From positions 86,968,636 through 87,032,635 of the forward strand of contig CM048841.1 of assembly GCA_026545765.1 (NCBI GenBank): 64,000 bases of DNA, given 5' to 3'. Source of the stretch: Plantago major (taxonomy: Eukaryota; Streptophyta; Magnoliopsida; Lamiales; Plantaginaceae). Of the stretch, positions 48,825-59,700 are shown one piece after another. The first letter of the stretch is position 1; the number at the start of each line of letters is the position of its first letter. The notes below the pieces were generated by a model. It saw only the letters and a program-made list of their open reading frames with translations, did not search any database and had not been told where the DNA came from. The position numbers and the translations under genes were made by a program.

Positions 48825-49048
48825 GACCGGACTACTAATGGGCGGCTTCCGATCCTTTGGTAGCGTGATTTACTCGTGGGCGATTCTCCTTGGTCACCCA
48901 TACTAAGATTACTCCAGCACAAGCATGCTTAACTCTGGAGTTCTTATAGATGGATTTTCGAAAATAAAGGTGCCTTGTTGGTATGAGTAGCGTTCTCATT
49001 CCCTTAATTAAGCTCTTTGGACTTGAATTGAAACTTTGAGACGTTACA
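48825..49048 (-). mobile_element. Cassandra TRIM fossil (LTR with 5S rRNA core)
   Basis: On the minus strand TGTAACGTCTCAAAG starts an LTR-like unit at 49048. Inside, about 48890-48955 reads AAGAACTCCAGAGTTAAGCA, then TGCTTG and TATGGGTGACC, which is the 5S rRNA internal promoter region (A box, intermediate element and C box) in recognisable form. 5S-bearing TGTAAC LTRs define Cassandra elements. It is a single LTR-like copy with no partner LTR seen, broken but younger-looking than the one at 10400-10662. The lower limit is approximate. Confidence 0.75.
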
Positions 49049-50619
49049 TTTTTACTTTCAGATTATAATTTTATTAATTTTATTTGTTATGCTATTTTTC
49101 ATATAAAATACCCCGAATTTAGTGAAAAAACTAAAACAAGGTGAGTAGGTCTAGTGAGGGTTTTCTAACCCGTTTCATATATAGAGGTGTTACAAAATAC
49201 AGAAAAATCTAATTGAGAAAATTATTCATTTTTTATTGTTTGTAATTTTAAAGCAAATTAAACCGTTTCTCAATAGCTTTGCGTATAAAATCGAACGGAA
49301 GATTACCAAAATCTTACTGAAATTTTTTTGATATAAAAACAAACCGAAAATATAAATCGGGTTTCGGTTAATAAATTTGAAGTCTAACGTTTTGGTTTTC
49401 GGTTCTTTTTTTAATACCATTATCGAGATGAACACCCATAATTACATATCTCATAATTTCATCACAATCATAATAAAGTCGAAAACAAATTAAAAACCAC
49501 GTTACAATACAGTGTATAGTTGTTTCATAATGTAGAAAATAAAATAGAAAAAAAAGTGTTGTAATGGAGAGAATGAAGTAGTAAGACCCTTACTTGTGGA
49601 AGAAAATTGTATTCGTTATTGAATAAAATAATACACAATTCTATGATCTTAACATAAACAGTACTGGTCAAGTCGATTATATCATACAAAAAGAAAAAAT
49701 ACAAAAAGAAAAAGAACAAAAAATCAACTTGGCAGCCCATGTGTCAAAAAAGAGGTTATGGAGGCAATTATAATTTAGAAGAGGCTAGTTTGGTATATAA
49801 TTTTTGGTAGAAGGCTATTTTGGCAATTCATTCGAATTTGATCGAGATGAAATTTATACAACCTCGTTGAAAAACCACGGACAAACTTCTCATAAAATTA
49901 AATTGATTTGGAAAGAATTATGGCAAAAACCTTTAGTTACACTTCAAAATAAAGTGTCTTGTATAGAATGACCAATTTTCCAATATAAATACGCCATTCT
50001 AAATTGAAAATAACTCAACATAACCTAGTTACAATTTTTCGATAATCTATCCATAATAACCGGAAATGAAAACAACACTCATAATCAAGCTAAACCTCGA
50101 CCTCAAAAGATAATACTATACATCTTGACAAAATTGGCTGAAGTATCCAATATATTCTGGTATAAACTATGAAAACAACCAAAATGTTATCACTTTAAAT
50201 CCTCTAAAGGCGTTGTTATTCGCTTTATACCGTTCGATGTTCTTAATGTGCTTAATGCCGATTCTAAATTGTTTAGTTTACATTTTAGGTTTTGCTCCAA
50301 TCGCACTGTCGTAAATTTACAGTTGTACTAGTAAATAGGAGTCCATGATACTCTGCACGTAAATTTTCATTCAAACTGCAGAATACTGGACCAAGCAACA
50401 GCGGAGAAAACTTAAAAAAAAGCGGAGAGTACAATCACATCATTTTATAAACTTAGTTACCAAACAACCCCTAGAAGAAGCACAATATTACGACTCTACC
50501 ACTGACACCAACTACACTAGGGCAAAAACAAAACGCTTGAATCTTCTTCCTCAACAACACTGTTCTCACAATCTCCATTTCCACTTCTCCGATCGATCCT
50601 CCAAAGATCCGACCCACAA
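49049..50619. other. AT-rich intergenic DNA before CCT5
   Basis: Only short frames are seen, none with a domain. The last 150 bp should be the CCT5 promoter and leader. No TATA box is clear. Confidence 0.45.
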
Positions 50620-53600
50620 ATGGCATTGGCGTTCGATGAATTCGGTCGGCCGTTCATCATCATAAGGGAGCAGGAGCAGAAATCTCGATTACGCGGCATC
50701 GATGCGCAGAAGGCGAACATTGGATATGGAAAAGCTGTGGCGAGGATTCTACGGACTTCTCGGCCCTAAAGGGATGGATAAGATTCTTCAGAGTCCCGAC
50801 GGTGACGTCACTATCAGTAAGCTTCATGCACCTGATTGATTTTGTGTTTTTCAATTTGAGGTTTCCCGATTTGGTGTGATTGATTGGTTGGTACTGATTA
50901 GTTTTAGTTTGTAAATTTGGTTTTGCTTCTGATTTGAATTCGAATGTTGAGTTTGTTTGTTAGGTTTACGATGCAGTCATTTCGATTTTACTTTCATGAG
51001 TGGTCCTTCGGAAGATTTATGCCTTGGATTTCGAAGAACAAATTAGTGATCGATTAGGTTCAATAGCTTGTTTTGCTATTGGTTCTGATTTGGTTATTAG
51101 GGAAGAGGTAGAGATTTAAACACTAAGTTTTCTGTGAATTAGGGAGATTGGGGCGGGTAGCCTTCTTAGGTTATATTAATTGAAATGGTTGTTTTCCACA
51201 TATCTGTAGCATTTCTACGAGGAACGAAATGAACAGTGGGTGCTAATTATTAGTCGGAATTAGCATTTAAAAGAACACATTCAGTTAAGGAAGGAATTCA
51301 TGTAGTTGGACAACATGAAACGATGTGAAGACCAGACAACAAATTGATTTAGATGATTCTCTTATATCTGGTTCTTTATGTTATCAGCAAATGATGGTAT
51401 AGCGGTCTTGGACTTGATGGATGTTGACAGTCAATTCGAAGCTTATGGTTGAATTATCAGTCAAGATTATGAAATTGGTGATGGAGCGACGGAGTTGTTG
51501 TCATGGCTGGTGCACTACTCGAACAAGCGGAGAAGCTATTGGAGCGATAGGATTCATCAATTACGTATTGCAGAAGGATATGAGTTGGCATCCAAAATAG
51601 CATTTGAACATTTAGAGCATAGCCCATAAATTTGAGTTTATGGAACAAATACTGAACCTCTGATCCAGACATGTATGACCCGCTCTCCTCAAGATGTAAG
51701 TACTGGTCCATAGTCAGCGTTAGGTAATGCCTATCACTGCTATGGTGTTTTAGTTAGTCTTTCTCATTTCCTAGCATATGAGTCATGACTATTATTTCAA
51801 AATTATGGTGTTCATTTGTTCACTTGCTCCGTTCTTTTCAAAATTATTTTTAGCGTGCATTAAAAAAAATCTGGTTAACTAAGCTCCAATTGTCATTGTC
51901 TCTCAAGAATTCATCACCGCCTCTGCATTTGTTCAGTTTGTATAAGAAAAGTATGAAGTCTTTAAAGTTTTGTGAGGTGCTTGATCTTCGTACACATTTT
52001 CTTGATTTCTAGTCATTTTTGTCTCAGCACATAGTTATGCCTAACATCTGAATGCTTGCCTCCCTATTTTCCTTTCACCTCTCTCCCCCTCTCATGCAAT
52101 TTGTCTTGGAAACAAGTTTGTTTAACTAAAACATAGTTCTGCAATTATTTATCTTTTAGTTAAATAAATTAATATGTTTAACTCTGCTTTGCAGTGTGAA
52201 TAGGTGCAAGCGCAGTATGGCTGAGATTGCAGTGAAAGCAGTGCTTGCTGTTGCTGATCTAGAAAGAAGGATGTGAACTTAGACTTGATCAAAGTTGAGG
52301 GAAAAGTTGGCGGAAGCTTGAAGATACTGAACTAGTATATGGGGTCATTGTTGACAAGATATGAGTCATCCGCAGATGTAAAGCAAATTGAGGATGCAAA
52401 ATTGCAATTTTGACCTGCCTTTGAGCCCGAGCCAAAGACTAAGCATAAGGTTGATATTGATACAGTGGAGAAATTCCAAACTTTTCGTGAACAGGACAGA
52501 AATACTTGACGATATGGTTAAAAAGTGCAAGGTAAATTTCTTAATCTGCTTGAGGTTGTGTTTTCTCTTAAACATATTAAGTTTGAAGCAAAACCTGAAG
52601 CCTTTTGGTCCCTCCTATAAGGACCAGGTTATGGAGAAGGATTGAATTTTCAACCTTCCACTATTATTTATAAATTTGAGTTTATGGCCCTTCATAAACA
52701 TCCTGTATTGATAATCTCCTGTTATTCCTCACCCTGGAATTTTAGGCCTCTGCACATATCTGTCTGTACCTGTGTGTCTGCACTTTCCATTAATTTAGTG
52801 CATTGCATCTGTATATATCTCTGGCTACACAGTTATTTTTGTGAGTGAAGAACTTAGCATAATGACATGTCCGACCTTTGACAGGATGTTGGGCGACCTT
52901 AGTCATCTGCCAGTGGGGTTTTGATGATGAGGCAAACCACTTGTTAATGCATAGAAATTTACCTGCTGTCCGATGGGTTGGTGGTGTGAGTTAGAGCTAA
53001 TTGCCATAGCTACAGGTATGTATCAACCTGTGGATTTATAATATTTGTAGCACATCACATATAGCTTTACTGTATTTCTTATTGCTCGTGTTAGGTGGGA
53101 GAATTGTGCAAGATTTCAAGAATTGACTGCAGAGAAACTGGGCAATGTAAGTTTTTACCAATCACTTATTTGTATAAATGTATCTTTCTTCTGCCTTTTT
53201 GCTTTCTACTTCTTTGGGGTACTATTTCATGTCTTTCAGTATCTGTCTGATCTAGATGCACTGATCTCAAGTGTTTATACATACTAGGCTGGATTAATGC
53301 GAGAAAAGCATTTGGCACCACTAAAGATCGAATGATATACATTGAGCACTGTGCAAACTCAAGAGCAGTAACCATATTCATACGTGGTGGTGAGTGAATA
53401 TTTTCATCATATTTGTTTCACTTTGTTCTTTGTATCATCTATCGATGGAGCAGCCTGTGGGAAATATGGTTTCTTAATTCTCATCCTTTATGGGCATGTT
53501 AATACTAAATGTTTGCAGTGCATTGAGACACCTTGTTCTTTTGTTGGTTTTTTAGGTAACAAGATGATGATAGAAGAAACCAAGCGCAGCCCTTCATGAT

Positions 53601-54206
53601 GCTTTGTGTGTTGCTCGAAATCTCATCATAACAACTCTATTGTGTATGGTGGTGGTTCAGCTGAAATTTCTTGCTCTTTAGCTGTAGAAGCAGCTGCTGA
53701 CAAATATCCAGGAGTTGAACAGGTATAACCATACCACCACTACGGTACTCCTATCTTTTTATTGTTAGAATTGCTTGATTAATATTTACTTATTTCTCTC
53801 TCTGCAATGCGCAATTAGGGCATTTGCAGAGGCATTAGATGCTATCCCCATGGCTCTGGCGAAGAATAGTGGTCTCAAGCCTATTGAAACATTATCTGCT
53901 AATAAATTTCAGCAAATTAAGGTACTGTTCTTCTTTTTCAGACTTTCAGTAACATAGGGAAGTTTTCTCTACATTCTAAGTAGCGGTTTAGGTAGTTATT
54001 TGTCTAAGATATAACTGCATGATGTTTCTTTGCAGGAGAACAATCCTTGTTGTGGTATCGATTACAATGACATTGGAACAAATGACATGCGAGAACAAAG
54101 CGTCTTTGAGACCCTGATTGGGAAACAACAGCAAATTCTCCTCGCAACTCAAAGTCGTTAAGATGATTCTAAAATTGGCGATGTTATATCCCCATCTGAC
54201 TATTAA
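50620..54206 (+). CDS. CCT5: T-complex protein 1 subunit epsilon (CCT5)
   Basis: CCT5 is one of eight subunits of the cytosolic CCT/TRiC chaperonin, which folds actin, tubulin and other proteins using ATP. The exons: 50620-50816 ([53 protein letters not shown]), 51388-51695 ([26 protein letters not shown]), 52195-52531 ([20 protein letters not shown]), 52885-53015 ([20 protein letters not shown]), 53095-53146 (GRIV..FQELT.EKLG), 53288-53389 ([18 protein letters not shown]), 53556-53722 ([30 protein letters not shown]), from about 53806 to 53921 ([20 protein letters not shown]) and 54036-54206 ([20 protein letters not shown], ending SPSDY). The full family order is present. Frame breaks occur near 50755, 51410-51450, 51540, 51630, 52330-52490, 53146 and 53806. 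I read them as sequence errors in an intact gene. Confidence 0.92.
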
Positions 54207-55059
54207 CAGTCCCAATTTTGAATATCAGGTATCCTGATAAGTTTTGCTGTCTAAGGGATGGCCTCGACGTTATTATACCCCGAGCTATGCTGTCATGATG
54301 ACTTCTTTGAAATGACTTGAGATTTTGTAATGCATTTTCTTATTTATGGATTACTATTACTGAGTGCTTTCCTTTTTCAATGGTGGCTCTTTGAGCCATA
54401 TGTTTTACGTAAATGTTCATACCTTGTTAATCGAACCCAAATTCCTACAACTTACTTTAAGCTTCTGCAGTTGCCCAATCTCTCACTCCAAAGCGGTATG
54501 ACAAAGCCAACTGTTCTTCTCAATGTAAACCGACGCATTTCTTTACCACTGAACAGCGGGCCAATTTGCACATCTAGAAACAGGATCAAAATGGCAGTGA
54601 AAATAATTAGTGGGCTCTGAGATACAAAAGTACTACTGACTTCTGGTTTGTGTATCTGCCAGGCATCCAGCCGGAGATCCAGAGCTCCGAGAAGCAAAAT
54701 ATACCGTATAATGTTTCAAAGCGTGTCCATATTAGTATGTTACTCGAGCAATCATGCCTGCACAAGATGCGAACTTGCAGCGTATCTGAAAATATCCAGG
54801 GCATTGTCATCACAAAATCTTGGTATTAGAACTACAATTATCTTTCTCCAAACAAATATGGTCTGCGTCAGTTTCAGTCATAATTTATATCAGGTGAAGC
54901 AAAATTTATGAATATTTCTAAAGTTTCAGATCCTAATCTTTTCACATTAATGTTCCCATCGACTGTAATATGCAATAACTAAACATCATAATAACTTCAA
55001 AAGAAAATAAAATGAGATCCTAAATCATTTACAAAGGCACGATAAGCTGCCTTCATCCA
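54207..55059. other. Between CCT5 and RCC1-like gene
   Basis: The first 100-200 bp are probably CCT5 3' UTR. A plus-strand frame after an acceptor-like CTGCCAG at about 54656 reads GIQPEIQSSEKQNIPYNVSK and continues to about 54828. It looks protein-like but I cannot place it. Confidence 0.35.
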
Positions 55060-55785
55060 GAGGTCAACTCAGATCAATTTAAGTTGCTTAGGGTTTTAGT
55101 GATAGTATGGCCTTCAAGATTGACATAATCTGTCCCATACTTTAAATCCAAATGCATATAAGCACATTTGATTCAGTAAGCGCCAAAAGTGGTGAACCTT
55201 TCCAGTAGACAGATTACGTTATTCCTATCTGCACAATCTTTAGTTCAAAGTACTTTTTCAGTGAGGCCACAAGAGTGGGGCTTGAGATGCTCACCGCCAC
55301 ATTTTCTACAATATACACCAATGACCATAAGTTAGAACATAAGTATAAAGAAGGAGACCAGCGTAAAGAACAAACCTCATCATCATCAGTATAAATCATG
55401 ATCATCACCATCAGTGTTATGTCCAAGATCGTTCAATATATTACACCGAATGAATAAACATCACCATTATCTGAGACCACAAGGTTGAGTGGAATCCTCA
55501 ATGACATGAACAGCTTTGATATTGCTCAATGCCTCAACTACCATCGGTACTGTTTGATTATCTTCATTCCCATGACCTAAACAACGAGTCTTCCCCAACC
55601 CCGCGTGCATACTCTTCCATCCTTTTCCAAGAACTGCAGCATGCCAAGGACCTGCTGCAGCACACTACTATAGGTTCAGATTCAATAATTTGAACTGTTC
55701 AATTAATCTGAGCTGCTTTTCATTTGTAAATGGTGCCATTTTAGCTTTCCACCTAATCCACAGCCGACAGAGTACACTGACCTAT
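55060..55785 (-). CDS. RCC1-repeat (UVR8-like) protein, 3' part only
   Basis: On the minus strand, after an AG acceptor at about 55783, the sequence reads VYSVGCGLGGKLK..TNEKQLRLIEQF, then AAGPWHAAVLGK, GRLGHGNEDN across frames, QTVPMVVEALSNIKAVHVIE, a SDNGDVYSFG-like stretch and LGHNTDG. A further exon near 55330-55190 gives SISSPTLVASLKKYFELKIV. These are successive blades of an RCC1 seven-bladed propeller, as in plant RCC1-family and UVR8-like proteins. Many frame breaks occur. Upstream exons should lie toward and beyond the N gap at 56207, so the gene is incomplete here. It faces CCT5 tail to tail. The exact 3' end is uncertain. Confidence 0.75.
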
Positions 55786-56206
55786 AAATCAAAATATATG
55801 AGGCGTATTATTGTGCATTAATTCAAGAAATAAGTAGAAACAAGACCAAACATACAAACTTCGATAAGACAGCCAGAACAAAGTTCATTTTTAAACTCAT
55901 GTTTATCAAAAGCTCTTCGAATCATCTTCCCTCAGCTCATTTGGAGAAAATCAAAGCAAAAGCATCAATTGCAAGCTCAAAGCTTCTAAAAGAAAATAGT
56001 ATTGTTTTCAAGGAAAGGCCAAGTATTTGAACAGTGGCCACTTCCAAAAGCATATCAAGTTTTTTAAATTGTAAACTGATTAGCATATACATGTAGGAAA
56101 AAGATTGTATTCATAAGCAATGCTGTAATGCAAAATAATAGAAAAGGATATGGAGCTAACATTAGAAGCCAGATTGAAGGCACTAGAGCAAGAAGAAAAG
56201 CAGTAT

Positions 56207-56306
56207 NNNNNNNNNNNNNNNNNNNNNNNNNNNNNNNNNNNNNNNNNNNNNNNNNNNNNNNNNNNNNNNNNNNNNNNNNNNNNNNNNNNNNNNNNNNNNN
56301 NNNNNN
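56207..56306. other. Assembly gap (100 N)
   Basis: Exactly 100 Ns, a conventional placeholder for a gap of unknown size. The RCC1-like gene's 5' exons are probably in it or beyond it. Confidence 0.98.
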
Positions 56307-56550
56307 AATTAAAAAAATATAAACATAAATCAAAATACTTAAATTTACTTTCTAAATTTTTAAAAAATATAAGTACTTACCTATTTTTTAATTTCGGTAT
56401 TTTTAAATTTAATGAAATAAAAGTGTTAATTTTTTATTGGGTGCAAGCAGGGCGGAAGAAAAACCATGAAGGTAAATATGTTTACTCCATATTGACGGTC
56501 TCAAAGGAGACTTTGGTATTTTTATAATTTGGGGGTAAATGAATGGAATA

Positions 56551-56650
56551 CTCCCTCCACTTTGGAAAATTTCATGAATTAGTATTGACGAGTACGAGTA
56601 GTTTTAGTTGAAAAAGATAAGTAGAAAATGTGGGAAAACAATTATCTATG
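56551..56650 (+). mobile_element. Solo Stowaway-type terminus
   Basis: TA followed by CTCCCTCCACTTTGGAAAAT is a Stowaway-like left end. I see no matching GGAGGGAG end nearby, so it is truncated. Its right limit is unknown. Confidence 0.45.
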
Positions 56651-56781
56651 CTTTTTAACAGGGTTACAAATTCCCAGTACATCATATAATTTCACGGCAT
56701 TCACCAGTCACCAACATACGCTCATGTACAAATATATCGTCAATTACCTCCTACTTGTAATTACCACAATACCATCATGAT

Positions 56782-59700
56782 TCATGTACTCCTTTTCCGA
56801 GAATAAAATCCAACAGAATTCAGAATGTGCAATTGCAAGAAAGAATAAAGCTCCATGTTATCTTCCTTCTCCAAACGTTCAGTTGCCCTCACAGCATACT
56901 TAAATTTCCGGCCATAGAGATACGAAGCAACGGATGCTTTGTAAGTCAGCAGCTCCAAGTTATCTGCATATATAACAGTAGAAATAAGTTTTAATCTATA
57001 AATCTGCTTCAAACACCGCCCATAGCCATAATAGCCTGAGACTCTGAGACACTCGAACCAAATGTGACCAAAACTTCCTTTGCAATTCAATATTAGAAAT
57101 GCCAAAGCATGACCACCATCAATTATCAATGTATGAACACACATGCTGAAACAAAAGGCCAGGAAGATCTACCTCAAATACTCCATTTTAGTATTTGCGT
57201 ACCAACTTCAGAAGTACAAAAATTAAATGAACAGTGGAAGCAGTTTTTATCAGCATAGTACACTTCCAGATTGAGTAAGGCACATGATTTAAGTCGAAGA
57301 TAGCTACAATAACTTTCTAATCATGCGTCCATTGGTTTATGTTTGGAAACTGTGGACAACATCATGTGCTGCCACATTCATAGCAAGATCCGAAGAAGAA
57401 ATATGGAGTTAACTGAAGAGAAACGTGTACGGGCAAACAAAACTTCAAATAATGCACCAAGATTTCATGGATACCCGTTACAAAGAGAGCACAGGTTTCT
57501 ATGGGCAAATTTCAATAACTAATATAATGACCGCAAGTTGGAAGTTGGAACAAGATTATTAAGCGTTTATGAAGCAACTGGAAATTGAAAGAGAGGTCCA
57601 GTATTAATACAAAAGCAACTATAATAAATTAAGTAATAAGTAAAACTGGGAAAATTACCCGAAGCAATATCTGACATGAGAATGGTGTTGTTGAAATGGT
57701 TTCTCAGCCACCACGTGCAACGAAATCTCCATGTTTTTCCAGATTCCCCATTAGTGAACAATTCTGGTATCTTGTTAGGAGTATCCAAATATTCCAGCGA
57801 GTGTTGATCATTGCCATCACAACAAGTGGACATCCCATCTCTTTCACATTGAGAAAGTTTCAAGAAGCAAGACGCTAATTCCTTCCATGTGTCGCACAGA
57901 CCTTGTGTAGCATCCAAGTGTAAAGCTATCATCTCCACCAGGTTTCTTGTTTCATAATCCCCTGCCATCATATAGGAGACAAACAAAATGGGTCATAGAT
58001 TAACAGATTACAATGATGGGCACCCAAAGACAAATGTGGATAGCAGGATATTACGACATGCAAATATCAGTAGTATTATGATAATTAATGTTATGCCCAG
58101 GCATAAATTATTCATGCCCAAAAGTCCAAAAATCTGAATATTAACCCATCCAATAACAAAAGTACTTAATTTTGTATCATACCACGACGATGCATCAGAA
58201 CAAGTTTCGCCAAGGAGTCTCCACATTTGGGATCCTTCTTCAATATGTTCTCAAGGCATGTATAAAGTCTGACATAATTTCCACCATCAAAATTCTCCAA
58301 CAAAAGTGCGTCCAGTCTGCACCAGGAGAAATAACTCCATACATCAGCATTTTCAAAGATGGAACTGTACATTTAAGGCAGGGCATCATGCAGGAACTCA
58401 TGCACGCTCATCGAGGTAAGTAAATCTCGTTCAAAAAGTTTTAGCAGTATGGCAAAATGCTTGAGACATTAACTAAACACGATAAGAGGCATTGGGAGAT
58501 AGCCTCCTCTTCAACACGGCTCTAATGAAAGACATTAGTCGGGATATCAAATAAAGAACAAGTCAGTATGTGATCCCCACAGTAAGGATGCATTGGCAGA
58601 AGTTTTACAATGTGCATTATGGTGCAAGCCTAGGATAAGCACAATAATGATCACAGAGTATTAGTCAAGCTGAAATTCATGCACCGGGATTTTCGTATGC
58701 ACCTCATCGATCAACGAATGTCATATTCAATTTTAGTATCCTGTCTTGTCTTGATATCTTGAAAGCGCACACTATTTATTTTCATTTTTTTTTTAGATAC
58801 AGCAAGAACTTATAATATCTGTTATCTTGAAGAAACCATTACCTTAATCGGAGTGTCGTGTCAGGACTATCAGAAAAAAACTTGTTGAGTTCATCAACGG
58901 CCTGGTTAACTTCATCTCCAAGCAGCAGCAGCTGCAATTAGGGGGGAAATTCTTAGGGTGAAAATATCGAACTGGCCAAGGGCCTGCATGCATTACATAA
59001 AGTATTGCCTCCCAGATAAGGCAGTTATTATAGACTAGATTATAAGTGGCAAATAGAAATTTATTTTGCGCTCCTTGTATCACAAAAGAAAAGGATGGGG
59101 GGCATGAGATGGCTGATTCTTGTCATCATTGTCTTTTTATTATCAAATTATCTGAAAGCCTGTAAGAAAATGAAATAATAAATATGCCCCTCACATGGAT
59201 CCGCTTTCTACAAAGTCGTTTAGAGCTTCATGTGAAGAATGAGAAAAGACAATTTGGGAGCAGGAATATATTGAAAATACATGAATTAGCCAGGAATCTT
59301 TGCCTTTAAATGTTAAGTGAAGTTAAGCTTTACTTGTATATCCTTCCTGCATTAGGCTTGGACTCTCCATTTACATATTTGAAACTCCTATGCATTATGT
59401 TAGAACAAATACATGGTCTCATAACCTGCGAAGATAAAGATATAACTGAACAGTGAATAGCTTCTTCTATTTCCCTTTTTTTTCCCAGAGAAGGAAATCT
59501 TGAATTGTTAAGAGATACTCTCTAGGCAGCCACTTCCAATTATCTCACCACAAGTTCCCTTAAGTACTAGTTATCATGTTTTGAGTACATAAAACAATAA
59601 CTGAACCAAGAAAGAAGTCTTGACTTGAAAAGGTAAGGCTTACATATCTGAATTTATGAAAAGAAAATACAATCAATTTTAATCATGGAGAGATTAAGGT

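Noticed and set aside
48885-48960. Functional 5S rRNA gene
   Set aside because: The core is incomplete and diverged and sits in a TGTAAC LTR-like unit, so a Cassandra fossil fits better.
12072-54206. Reading SDA1, ARP3 and CCT5 as pseudogenes
   Set aside because: Splice sites, full exon sets and stop codons are kept, and the breaks are small and spread over all genes of one contig, which suits sequence error better.
56064-56527. Frames running through the N block
   Set aside because: The Ns translate as X; no real coding frame is shown.
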